The notes under the pieces were generated by a model, which was given only the letters and a program-made list of their open reading frames with translations, did not search any database and had not been told where the DNA came from. Shown here piece by piece: positions 1-13,713 of a stretch of DNA of 42,500 nt. The DNA is from Apostichopus japonicus (taxonomy: Eukaryota > Echinodermata > Holothuroidea > Aspidochirotida > Stichopodidae). The stretch covers positions 18,728,484-18,770,983 of the forward strand of contig NC_092564.1 of the NCBI RefSeq assembly GCF_037975245.1, written 5' to 3'. The stretch's first letter is position 1; every line of letters starts with the position of its first letter. Made by a program: the position numbers and the translations under genes.

Positions 1-853
1 TTCTGCTCAGCATCTCATACACACTCATGCACACTACGATGAAATCTACTTTATTATAGGAATATGAATTTTTATTTTTTTTATTTTTTGGATATTGATA
101 ATCTGTCTTGTAATACCCAGGTGAGGAAACGTCTCAATATCTAACCCGTCGCGGCTGCCCTGGGAGGCAATATCTGCATGATCGTTTCGGAAATGCATAT
201 CAAAAAAATAAATTTGCAAGGCAGAATTTTGTCCTGGCTTGCCCCGCACAGGTCATAGCATCAAGTGAAAATAGTCTTGTTGAGCTGTGGCAAACATTGC
301 ACTGTCTAAATTTAGTTGTTAAAAAGGTATTCTCGACTGAACGGCCAAATCTTGTTTACCGAGAGCCTCAATAATTCGGTTATCGCGTTTGCGGGCTGAT
401 GAGCTTTGTTCATTAAAGACTGCATATCTACACTTTGCCATTATAAGAGAGGAATTCATTTAGGATTGGAGGGAGGGGGGGGGGTTGGGGAGGATGGGGT
501 GGTAATTGCTGTAAGAATCATTAGAGAGTACCTAGAAGATGTTTTGTTAGTAAAATGATAACAATGATTTCCAAGTTTAAAAAGTTGTCAATTTAAAAAA
601 GTTCTCCAAGTTTATTAGCATACCCTCACATGTAGATTCACGTCATAATAATGTACCATCATTTCACACACTAACTGATGAGTGCATGGTTTGAATGTAA
701 TAAGTTGATGTGTAATATGCAAATGACTTGACCAAGGCAAAGTTACATTGCGGTAAATCAATGACACTTGAAGCAATAGTCGTATCCAATAGTGAACAAA
801 TGAGGACAGTAGTGTAAACGTTTATATAGGCTGCACCATCATATTCACCCATG
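1..853. other. Non-coding AT-rich stretch, no gene seen
   Basis: No gene, RNA or mobile element is recognised here. A G-rich patch sits near 470-500 (a run of about ten G followed by GGTTGGGGAGG). A 67-residue open frame lies on the minus strand at 46-249. It has no recognisable domain, its end is lysine and isoleucine rich from an A-rich tract, and it is within chance length. Confidence 0.6.
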
Positions 854-1602
854 TGTGGTATGGTACGATATGATATGGTAAGGTATGGTACGGTATGGTA
901 TCTTAGGGTACAGCACGGTAAACGGTATGGTATGGTTAAGTACGGTATGGTGTGATATGATAGGCTATGATATGGCATGGTAAGGTACGGTATTGTATGG
1001 TATGGTATGGTATGGTACGGTGCGGTACGGTACGGTACAGCATGGTATGATATGATATGATACGGTAAGGTACGGTACGGTATTGTACGGTATGGTACGG
1101 TACGGTATGGTATGGTATGATATGGTATGGTGTGGTATGTTATGGTATGGTATATGGTGTGGTGTGGTACGGCATGGTATGATATGGTATGGTATGGTAT
1201 GGTATGGTATGTTATGGTATGGTATGGTATGGTACGGTATGGTATGGTATAGTACGGTATGGTACGGTACGGTATGGTTAAGTACGGTATGGTATGATAT
1301 GGTACGGTGCGGTACGGTACAGCATGGTATGATATGGTATGGTATGGTATGGTATGATATGGTATGGTGTGGTATGTTATGGTATGGTATATGGTGTGGT
1401 GTGGTACGGCATGGTATGGTATGGTATGATATGGTATGGTATGGTATGGTATGGTATGGTACGGTATGGTATGGTATGGTATGGTACGGTATAGTACGGT
1501 ACGGTATGGTTAAGTACGGTATGGTATGGTACGGTGCGGTACGGTACAGCATGGTATGATATGGTATGGTATGGTATGGTAAGGTATGGTACGGTATGGT
1601 AT
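854..1602. repeat. GGTAY pentanucleotide satellite with higher-order structure
   Basis: About 750 bp built almost wholly from GGTAT and GGTAC pentamers, with variants such as GATAT, GGTGT and GGTTAAG. Variant-marked blocks recur in the same order. TATATGGTGTGG occurs at 1151 and 1388, GGTTAAG at 934, 1276 and 1508, and GTGCGGTACGGTACAGC at 1307 and 1534. This gives a higher-order period of roughly 227-237 bp in the right half. The pentamer encodes a Tyr/His/Thr/Ile/Pro-rich pattern on the minus strand and a Trp/Tyr/Gly/Met pattern on the plus strand. The long open frames there are artefacts of a 5-bp unit lacking stop codons. Confidence 0.95.
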
Positions 1603-4258
<2,656 letters not shown>

Positions 4259-6130
4259 GTCACATCAAAAGCACTGAAAAGATATTCGGTTTCGTTAAAG
4301 AAAGTAGCCCAAGATATTTATAACGTTACAGATGATATATTAGTTCCTCAATGCCTTAAACGGATCTTGATAGAAAAGATCTTTCGAGATCCTCTTCATA
4401 CCAGGAGAGTCCATACTCTTCCATCAATCGACATTTACAAGAGAAAGCAAAACAGGTTCCCCGTTTTTTTACAAAAGTCCCATTACCAATTATTAGATCA
4501 AGTGAAATTTAATCAGAAATGCTTCATCATTTGCATTACGGTATAGAGTATGTTGCTTTTCCCTGACATTGCTTTCTTTATCTTTCTTTATTTCTTCTGC
4601 TTCTTCTTCTTCTTTTTCTTCTTCTTCTTCATCGTCTTTTTGGGTTGTTATTCGTAGTTTTGAAAGACGTAGAAAGCATGATTAAAACCCTAAGCGAGTT
4701 TAGTAACGGAGAGCGTTTTCAAACTTAAACAAAGCGTGTAAGGAGAGAAAAGGGGTAGAGATAATGAAATTTCAAGGGTTGATCTATCTTGGTTAATTGA
4801 ATTGATATTTTAGTTCAAGTGAAATGTTATCCCCCTTTCGTTCACGTGTGTATACTTCGTTAGAGGTATCAAAGGTTTTACTCATTTAGGATCTTCTGAT
4901 GGGATGGAGGACGGAGATGGAGGGGAACAGGGGGAGAGGGGAACAGAGAGAGAGGGGGGAGGTATGGATTGTTATTTTGATCACATACAATTTACGCGAG
5001 ATACTGTGCATATCTATAATTTCCTTTAGTCATTTGTACCTCAGCTAAAAAAGCTATAGAGATCGTGCGATTCTGCCGACATTCTGTTACTGTTTGTCAC
5101 CGTGTTTTGAATGACTGCCATTACGTCATATTTCATCTGATTTGCTTGAAACTTCGTCATTTGTTTGTGTGAGTTAAGTTACCATACATGCAATCATATT
5201 TTGTTTATTTAAAGATCATTTAAGGTCACGAGAGGTCATTTTCTTTAAACGTAAGAAAATGCTACTATTTTCTAATACTAATTCTCCTATAGAGTGTTCG
5301 TTCAAATCTGCTGAAATGTTGTGGGTATAACGTTTGAATGGTGGTGAACCAAAGTTGTTCAGGAAAAATAGATTTTGTCTCCATGTGAGGGCCCAAATCA
5401 CGACCTTCTGTGGCGTTTACATGTCAGTTATGATGACATGCAGACCACATATAATATGCAATGATCATGAAATTTGTTTACAACTTTTTAGTAGTCATGA
5501 CCAGTATATGCGTATTGGTGTGAGTAGCATTAATGTCTTCTTTCTTAATTTCCCCTTCATTTTGTGACATATTTCCACCCGTGGGAGACTTAATCAAGTC
5601 AAATATTTACGTTTTATTCAGGCTTCCTATCTAGTTCGATGTCAATCTCTGGAAAAGGACTACTTGGCAGATTTGCAATTTGAACTTTTCCGCAGTTTTG
5701 TGCGGGGAATACGACATGTGAGAATGATCTATATTGTTGAAGCTGATTCCGATTTCAGCTCTTTAACGTTTCTCTGTGGTGTACGTCTATTGTGCACAAG
5801 TTGCAGGTCGTTTTGTTATTGTATGGGTGCAATTTTCGGTAACACAATTCAGACGTGATATCCACAACATTTTAGCAGATTTAGCTTAATGAGGAACACT
5901 TTTGTTACGTTTTCGTTCTATTGCATGAATGATAACTCTACGAAGTGCATATACTGTTGGTTCTTTGTTTTTGCAATGGGACATTGTTTATCCCTAGTAA
6001 TTAGAAAAGAGATCTATTGCATGAAATATGTTCGTGATAATACATGTATATTCAATTGCAATGCAAAGCCATGAACTCTTGATGATGTGTATAAGTAAGT
6101 ATGTGCACTGAGAGCCTATGTGTGCATGTT
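4259..6130. other. Non-coding stretch with one weak exon-like open frame
   Basis: At 4259-4546 (+) a frame of 95 codons lacks an ATG. It opens just after a splice-acceptor-like TTTCTAG and stops at TAG 4544-4546. Its length is within chance, so it is not called as a gene. A CTT-rich pyrimidine tract lies at about 4590-4632. A polypurine, G-rich tract lies at about 4900-4970. The rest shows only short open frames without recognisable content. Confidence 0.5.
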
Positions 6131-6828
6131 CAGTGGCGTAGGAAGGTACTTTTGAGTGGGGGCTGAAGACTGATGGCCGGCATGGGGGAGGGGTCTAAGG
6201 GGAGGGGGTGTCCCCCTCCCCTTTGGAATTTTTTGCATTTCCAGGTGGCCTCAGATGCAATTTGGTGCAATATAGCAAACTTCAACACCCACTCCATTTT
6301 GTAAACTTAATTTTGTATTTTTACCTGGCCTTAGATGCAATTTGGTGCTCCAAATGAGATTTTTTTTTCTCATTTGGAAATGAAAAAGGGGTTTTCTGAC
6401 TTGCGAACCGGGGGGGGGGCGGAATGATACTTCCGCCCCTCCACATTTTTCACTGGGGGGGCTGGCGCCCCCCAGCCCCCGGTTCGTACGCCCTTGTGCA
6501 TGTTTGGGGGTTGGGGGGCACATGCCCTCCCAAAAACAAATCGTGCCCCAAGGTGCACTCCCCCCAGATGCGATATGTAGTGTTCAAAACAATACTCAAA
6601 CATTACTTTATCTGCCTCAATTGAAAACATAAATATCGGACAGACTAAGCCCAAAAATACTTGAACATAAAGTTACTTCAAGTTGCAAAATATAGCACCA
6701 GATTGCATATGAGGACTCTTAATTAACCAAAAATATCCCTCCCCTTATAACCCTACCCCCAGGACGGCATTCGCAAATAAACATTGTGCCCCCTAATTAA
6801 CGGCTGTGCACCCCCTGTGACGCCACTG
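6131..6828. mobile_element. Probable non-autonomous hAT-like DNA transposon
   Basis: The left end reads CAGTGGCGTAGGAAG and the right end reads TGACGCCACTG, giving matching 8-base inverted termini (CAGTGGCG/CGCCACTG) of the type seen in hAT elements. The interior is about 700 bp of G/C-run-rich sequence with no transposase frame. Two internal near-repeats (AGATGCAATTTGGTGC, starting near 6253 and 6333) are 80 bp apart. A second terminus-like sequence, TACGCCCTTG, lies near 6487, so the element may be composite. The 8-bp flanks do not match, so the target-site duplication is lost, mutated or misplaced. Superfamily assignment is from termini only. Confidence 0.6.
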
Positions 6829-9816
6829 TTTAAAGAAACTATAGAAAGTAAAATAACGACTGAAAACTGCATTTAATTATAAACGACTGGGTTAAAGGCA
6901 ACTAGCTAATTTGACTAATTATTTTAAAAGCTTGCCAGCTATTTATACCCTATTCACAATGTGCAATGAACCATGTAACAGTCTTGCCTCTGTAGACTGA
7001 GGTAGGGACTTCTTTGTAGACCACGAGAGCATACACACATTTTATTTTTGTTAATTTTTATTTTGTTAATGTAACGCACAGACTGTGTCGTCTTTATTAT
7101 ATTACTTCGTTTACTTTATAGTTTTCCAAGTGTGACTGCCAGTGGCATGCAGCTCCACGATATTAACTTTAATTTAACTCCGGCCAGCGTCTACAATACT
7201 ACAAAGGCAGCCTCGCATTTTAATATTCAAGAACACAACTTAGCGGTAATTATAGCCTTTTGACAAATTTATTCCAAACTGTTATCATTGTATAAACATT
7301 GTAATTCTAATTGTAAAAAAAAAAAAATCATTTATATTTATTTTTTTTCTCTTCAAAACAAATGTTTACAATTTTCTAACATTGTAAAAGACTATCTGCT
7401 AAGAAGGGGAATAAGGCAAGAAAAAAGGAAGATGAAAGGAAATGAAACGACACCGTTACCCCCCCCCCCCCCCATATTCTATATGTTTCGCACAAACTGC
7501 TCAGAAATATTGCCAATCAAACCAAATTTCTCAAATGAAAGCTTAGCTAGGCTAACGTTGCTGAACTTATTTTCTGAGTCGTTGCTCTGTTGCTGAAGAT
7601 GTTTACAACGGCTTTATAATGACTACCTTTATCCCTCTAATAAAAAATAAAATTCAATATAAGTTGTTGAGATTCTGTACGACCTTACTTGCCTGTATAC
7701 ACCTATCTCCATGTATACCACTGCCCCACTGTAGATCCTAACTAGCCCAATACAAGAGAGCTTATAAACTTCCAACACAAAGCTATTTTGTAACATCAGT
7801 CCCTTCTGTAAGGCCAACTTCCAAGTTATGGAAGTGTTCTGAGTTGAACACTCGTCAATAACTATATCAACTTTGCATTCTCCTTCAGTCTATACCAGCC
7901 CTAAACTTGACTCTCGATTTAGACAACAAACTCATTGGGTACTTATTCTAACGACTAAATCGACAGTTAGTTATTATGTCTAGCTCGACGATCATTGGCT
8001 GTTTGATCAGTGACGTCATTACATTTTTTTCCCTTCCTCGTCCATGCACAGGTATATCCAGTAAGTCCAGTGATTTTTCAGACACAGGCTTTGCTTTCAC
8101 TCATGCAACATTTATACTCCTGTCCTTCGAAGTGGAGAGAATTGTAAAAGCTGGCATTTCATATGACAGGGTGAAATTAAACACCGAGGAAATGAAAGTT
8201 TGGGCAAAGAAAAATCCAGAACATTTTGCAGTTGGAAACCTTTCTCGACAGTTTACCTCTTCTTACGTGTGATATTGATATTATAGATTTCCATTTGTTT
8301 GTTTAATCATAACTATTTTGTGTGTGTGTGTTAATATCAGTATATCTGCCGTGTATATTCGTGCTGTAAACGTACTGCTGACATATAATCAATTCGGAAT
8401 GTGCGATGGAATTATCAAATTCGTCAAAGGAGAATTTCTCGTTATGTTAACTTCAGAAGATCCTTTTCCTCTCGTTTCCAAAAATTCATGATACCTCCCT
8501 CGCCATCTTCTTTCCTCGTGGTTAATAGATCTTAGATGAAACTCACCAACGAGATTGATATTTGCGATACCAAGGAGTTTCCTTTGAGTAATATATATAT
8601 ATATATATTTCACAGTGTGATGGTCCTTTGAAGTTAGTGATGATATACACCACCACAAGCGTTCTTTGTTACATCTTGTCACTCATTTCAGACGTCTGCG
8701 TTTGAAGGGAGAAGCCTTGTTTTGGTTTTTAGGTGCGTGTGTTTATTCAAGAATCACACTTTGACGGGTGAGTAAAATAAACCAATCAGATATTTAGATC
8801 ACGACTATTGTCTTTAATAATGTTCAAAGCATCTGTCGTGGTTGCGTTTCTCTAATAAAATGATCGTATTTCACTTTTTCTGGCAGATTCACTCGAAGTA
8901 GATAATGTAATTGTCTTTTTACAGCGGTTACGGTGTATTCCTTCACTCATCTGGAAAAAGCTTTCACGAGCTGTTAAGTAGCTCTATCTAATAAATAGCA
9001 ATAGATCACTGTACTCTCAAAAGTACAAGATTTGTTTATCTGCGTTGTTGTAAAGTATAGTTTATATCTCTGTTGCATTGTTTATTGTGATGAAATAATT
9101 TCAATGATTTAAAAATATGATGTGATACCAAGGACAAAACGATTTAAAACAATAACAGTAAAGCAACTATACTTTATCGTTTAAGTGTTGTTACCTGGTA
9201 AGACACATATACGTTGCGTGCAACAGTGCCTACATGACTATAAAGCACTGTATGTTGAAATATGCTATCAGCGATATGACACTAGTATATTATTAGAAAA
9301 ATGTTGTTGGTATTGCGCGTATATAATAGTAGTCACATATACACAAAGTTTTCAGAAGTTTCAAAAGAAAACGAGTAAAAATGGATTTGTTTTACATTGA
9401 GATGTCAGACAGTGTAACGAGTTATAACTACGAGTAACTGATGTGCAGTACAACATTGGCGTCTGTTCATGATTCCTTGAATATAGAATACTTTATATAC
9501 GATGATAAACTGCATGGTGACTTGACTTCCCTTGCGGAAAAAAAGTAGGACTGGTGACTTGACTTGAAGAAATGTAATTAGCTACTTGAATCCATTGTAG
9601 ACAATATTGAACGGAGATTTAACTTGACTTTATAACCATGTGACGTCTGTAAACGTAAAACAAAAGCTCGTAATAAGAATTAGACAACCATGGATGAGTA
9701 ACTTCAAACCGCAATTCTTGTCTTATCTAGAGAGATTTTATGTCCTAAAATACGATATGCGATGTTACTCTAAGAGAGCTGGACTAGATTTTAGTGCTTT
9801 AACTGTACAATATTAT
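6829..9816. other. Non-coding stretch, no gene supported
   Basis: A-run near 7315-7327, C-run near 7460-7473, and a short TA run at about 8590-8608. A 98-codon frame at 7976-8272 (+) has a more protein-like second half: a Glu/Lys-rich stretch after an acceptor-like TTTTTCAGACACAG near 8074-8087. There is no convincing donor at its end and no recognised domain. Between 9518 and 9635 the phrase ACTTGACTT recurs three times. Confidence 0.5.
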
Positions 9817-9980
9817 ACAAATAATGAATGGTTATGAGTGCAATAGTGCAAATATTTCATGAGTAGAAAGATGGAATGTTCCATTCAACGAGGCGCAGCC
9901 GAGTTGAGTGGAACAAATGACATCATTCAACGAATGAAATATTTGCACTATTGCACGAATGGAAACCATTCATTATTTGT
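9817..9980. mobile_element. Foldback (MITE-like) inverted-repeat element
   Basis: The left arm 9817-9860 and right arm 9934-9980 are reverse complements apart from a 3-base length difference. Both contain ACAAATAATGAATGG and GTGCAATAGTGCAAATATTTCAT in inverted orientation. Inside lies a second hairpin, TGTTCCATTCAAC paired with GTTGAGTGGAACA (one mismatch), around a loop rich in GAGGCGCAGCCGAG. There is no coding frame. Weaker similarity extends a few bases beyond each arm, so the true ends may lie slightly outside. Structure is seen directly; the transposon identity is inferred. Confidence 0.75.
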
Positions 9981-11084
9981 TTTATACAACATATTATATT
10001 AAGATGGGTAAAATGCACTCATGCAACAGATTGTTTGAACAGACGGGTTTTTCTGCTCTCTTACCATTGAAAAAAGTGCTACCAAAAAAAGTATAACCCG
10101 TGGTTCTATTTCATAAAGTGGAATAGAGCGGATTTGGCATTCAATCAACAAGCAATTGACCAATCAAATGACCAGAATACAATTAGGTGTTGTATAATTA
10201 TGGTTACCTCACTTTACCATGTAGGCCGATTGTGCGTTATCTTAGCTATATCAATGTTATTTCTGGTGATAAACTATCTATACCGCTTCATTTGTAATGT
10301 TTCGCTGTATTTCATGTTATCGCTTTACCGGGCATGTGCAATCTGCTCTTAGTTAACACGTGAACACGTTTTGCGAAACTGTAGATGAAAAGAAATCAAC
10401 GAAATTTTGGTTTCTGTATTTGCTTTTGACTAATACGAATGTCGCGTATAATGTACGGCGCATATCTTTCATCTACTTGACGTTGTTCTCTCTAATCGTC
10501 CCCGACAGCCATATACATATTCAACGATATTGTATATAGATTCCACGAAATAAAAACTTGTCAATATTATTGAGAAAACGTATGGATTGAAGTTGGTTAT
10601 CATTTTCTTTGACGTAATAACGATACGAATATATTTTTTAACGGCGAATAACGACGAAAGGTTTACTTTTAACCATTTAAGCATGCACTTTTTAATTATA
10701 GAACTATTGCCAAAATTATTATTTGTGCCATAAAAAGTGTCCGGGCTCTTCTTGAGCTTTTCTGTATTAGTTCATTATAGCGATGTGGTTCATGGGCATC
10801 TATACCCAGTACCATATCTTTGTTCTAATGGGGGTACAATGGGGGCACATTACTTTAAGATCCCTTGTCGATCAATAGATTCCCAGATGCACATATAGCT
10901 AGAGTTTCACTCCGTCACGGCATTATACCATACCCCACGCTTACAGACCTTTTGCTTTGTCACTGGTCTCGTTCATGTCATAAGCCCTCCCACCCTCCAC
11001 TCTCTCCGCACTCACACTCCCTCCCTTCTTCATCCCATCCTTGTAGCAATGGATAAACGTTAAGTATATTATGATATGCAAAAC
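9981..11084. other. Non-coding AT-rich stretch, no gene seen
   Basis: Only short frames (63-72 codons) without recognisable domains are present. A pyrimidine-rich patch lies at about 10985-11040. Confidence 0.6.
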
Positions 11085-11340
11085 ACAGGTGGGACACGAT
11101 AACCCTCGTCACATATATAAGGCCGGTGCCTTTCAATAATAAGGTCCCGAGTTCGAGTCACTCCAAGATTAATGTATGTCGTCCAGTTACAGAGTTGTTG
11201 ACAATTGACAATTCATAATCATGGACGTTAAATATGAATCTAAGAGACTGACTTTGGTCAGCTTGCGGCTTTGATAAGCCAATGATGGCTTCTTCGCGAG
11301 TTCCTGCTTGCAGGATGATCTAAAATACATACATACATAT
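11085..11340 (+). mobile_element. tRNA-derived SINE, family 2
   Basis: The head has a good RNA polymerase III B box (GTTCGAGTC, about 11152-11160) preceded by a decayed A-box region. It is followed by a unique body, and a 3' part with a hairpin-like phrase (GCTTGCGGCTTTGATAAGCC) and GAGTTCCTGCTTGCAGGATG. The 3' end is a short tail of TACA/TACATA repeats near 11330-11345. The layout (tRNA-like head, body, simple-repeat tail) is that of a SINE. The head differs from the element at 19965. The exact 5' end is uncertain because the first 60 bases are diverged. Confidence 0.65.
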
Positions 11341-12576
11341 GTATACAGACATGTACAAACTTTGTATATCATTGTCTGATCGATTTGTATTTTTCTCTAA
11401 ATCTGTATAGTACATTTCGTGTCTTCAGACAGGCCCAGCACCTTTAACCATTCTTGGTAACCATGCACATATGCAAGCTATACGTGTTAAGAGGAAGTTA
11501 TATTCCAGTTACGTCTTGGCATAGAATTGGTGTATGGATATTGTTCCGTCTAAATATACACAGATAAAGCTGATGGATTTTTTTTTGTAGCCACAGCATG
11601 ATCAGGTATAATAAGCGTAGGAATTCGTATAATTATGGTATACATTGAAGAAGCACTGTCGTATACTGGCATATGGTATACAAAAGGCTTAAATTCTAAC
11701 ATTATAATGACGATCTTTCAAATTATTTCAGTAACTTGAAACTTCACTAATACTAAAGCAGGTTCTTCTGTAGTATAAGCTAATGCAATTTCCTATTAGG
11801 ACATTTGAAAGCAATCTTTATGCTTGCTATTATTCAACTACAACTTTATGCAACTACTTACTCAATTGTCAAACTGCTAGACCACGATTCGTCTTTCTAG
11901 AACCGACCCCCCCCCCCTCCCATACTCCCTCCCTCCCCTCCCCTCCTGTCCTCTACCCTCTCCCAAATTTTCTTTTCGTTCGCTGTTGTGGTTAATCTAC
12001 TGCATGCTGGGGAAGAGTAAATATGTAATCTTCATCAAAGATTATTGTTCGACAATTGAAGTATGTCTGGACAACTATTCCGACAGTTTTAATGAAGGCG
12101 ACGCCATCAAGAGGGAAGACGTGATGGCCTCATAGAGCAACACCACGAAAACACGGAGGAAGTTGCCAATTACACTTTGCACTTTTCAACAACAAAAACC
12201 TGTGAAGATTTTAATATCGATAACGTGTAGCTTTTTAAGGAAAAACTGGTGTTTAATTTCGAAACTAGAAGTGGAAATCGGCAACCTCTGCCAGGCTTTA
12301 GAGGGTATTTGTAAAAGCATGTTATTATATTACTGGGATGCGCATTTACTCGCCAATTACGTCTGAGCCTCAGCAGAAAGGTTGATTAATAGCGCGATAA
12401 CCCAGAAATGTTTAAGAATTAGGCCCAATGACTTGTTTCTTCGTCTGCGCGTATATTATATTTACTGAATATATCAAAATGAATAAGAACTGAAAAAAAA
12501 GAGGAGAACAACGAAAATACATATTGTAATATCGATTGACATATTCTTTGTAATATTGCAATCGATGATTGCAACC

Positions 12577-12579
<3 letters not shown>
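11341..12579. other. Non-coding stretch, no gene seen
   Basis: A C-rich pyrimidine tract lies at about 11906-11965, and a T-run near 11579. Short open frames at 11783-11995 and 12163-12366 show no recognisable domain. Confidence 0.6.

Positions 12580-12662
<83 letters not shown>
12580..12662. repeat. (TA)n microsatellite
   Basis: About 82 bp of uninterrupted TA dinucleotides. The Tyr/Ile frame across it is a repeat translation. Confidence 0.97.
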
Positions 12663-12665
<3 letters not shown>

Positions 12666-13631
12666 GGATTTAATAAAGTCTTTCATCAATGATATTTCAT
12701 ATTGATGAGAATTGAGATGTTAATTTATGATTCTTCCATATATTAGAGGCAAACTACAATCGACAGCATGAATAAATTAGTCCTATACATGGACAAGTGT
12801 TAGGTTACATATCACAAAGTAATCGAATCTGAAAATAGATTACTTATAGGGCTATACAATATATTTATAAAATTCAGTACAAAGTGAACACAGACGTAGA
12901 ACTCATAGTTCATATCGTATCGTGGTAAAACGATGTTCCCTAATGTTTCATAATAATTACATCACACTCTATTGCCAAATATATTGATCAAGCAGGAGTG
13001 ATATATACATTTGTATAGGTGAAGTAGGGAGTACTAGGCAAATAATGGAACGAGTTTTTCATTTCCTCTTCTTTTTTTTTTGGGGGGGGGGCTATATCTA
13101 CTGTTTGACCTCCCTAACGGATGTACTTGGCCTAAAGTATATTAAAAATGACTAGAATATACCGTTAATATAAATAATAATAAATTAGAACAACAATTAT
13201 AATAATAATAGATCTGCATCTACTTGTTATAGTAATGCAAGGTTTACATACGAAGACCCTATAGGATGATATATATTAACAGTTAACGGTGTACTAAATT
13301 TGTAATTCATGTATACGTAAATCATTGGTTTGTTTGGAATGAATTGACCAAAATATATTTAATGTTTGTTCAATGAAACGAATTTTAGTAACTGTAAATC
13401 AAGGAATATTAAGATAATGTTTAAGTGACCTGCAGTCACATATTCACTGTATTGATACAATTGATCCATATGACGTAATATTGTGTTCATTTCCATTAAC
13501 CTTTTCACAACATTTTCCTATTAGCTGAAGAACTACAATTGTTGACGTTCATGGAACAATTCCCATGCAGTAACAAAATAGTTTATGTCACTAGGAGAAT
13601 TTGTTACCTCATTATTCATTTGTTCCAAACT
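12663..13631. other. Non-coding AT-rich stretch, no gene seen
   Basis: A T-run followed by a G-run lies at about 13071-13090, and AAT-type low-complexity sequence at about 13170-13210. Nothing else is recognised. Confidence 0.6.
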
Positions 13632-13713
13632 GGGGGGAGGGAAGGAGGGGGCGGGAGAGAGGGCTTGAGAGTGAGAGGGAGGGGGAGGGGGAGGGGGAGG
13701 GAGAGGGAAGAGT
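13632..13713 (+). repeat. G-rich polypurine tract (GGGGGA)n
   Basis: About 80 bp of almost pure purine with many GGG runs, including tandem GGGGGA units at about 13677-13702. Overlapping Gly/Arg/Glu-rich and Pro/Ser-rich frames on the two strands are compositional. It has G-quadruplex potential on the plus strand. A C-run follows at about 13770-13782. Confidence 0.85.

Noticed and set aside
854-1602. Telomeric repeat
   Set aside because: GGTAT/GGTAC pentamers are not the TTAGGG type expected in animals, and the array is internal with unique sequence on both sides.
6251-6654. Gly/Pro-rich open frames within the hAT-like element
   Set aside because: They arise from G/C homopolymer runs in transposon DNA and overlap on both strands.
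7976-8272. 98-codon frame as a gene
   Set aside because: There is no recognised domain. The acceptor-like site lies inside the frame, no donor is found at the end, and the length is within chance for this composition.
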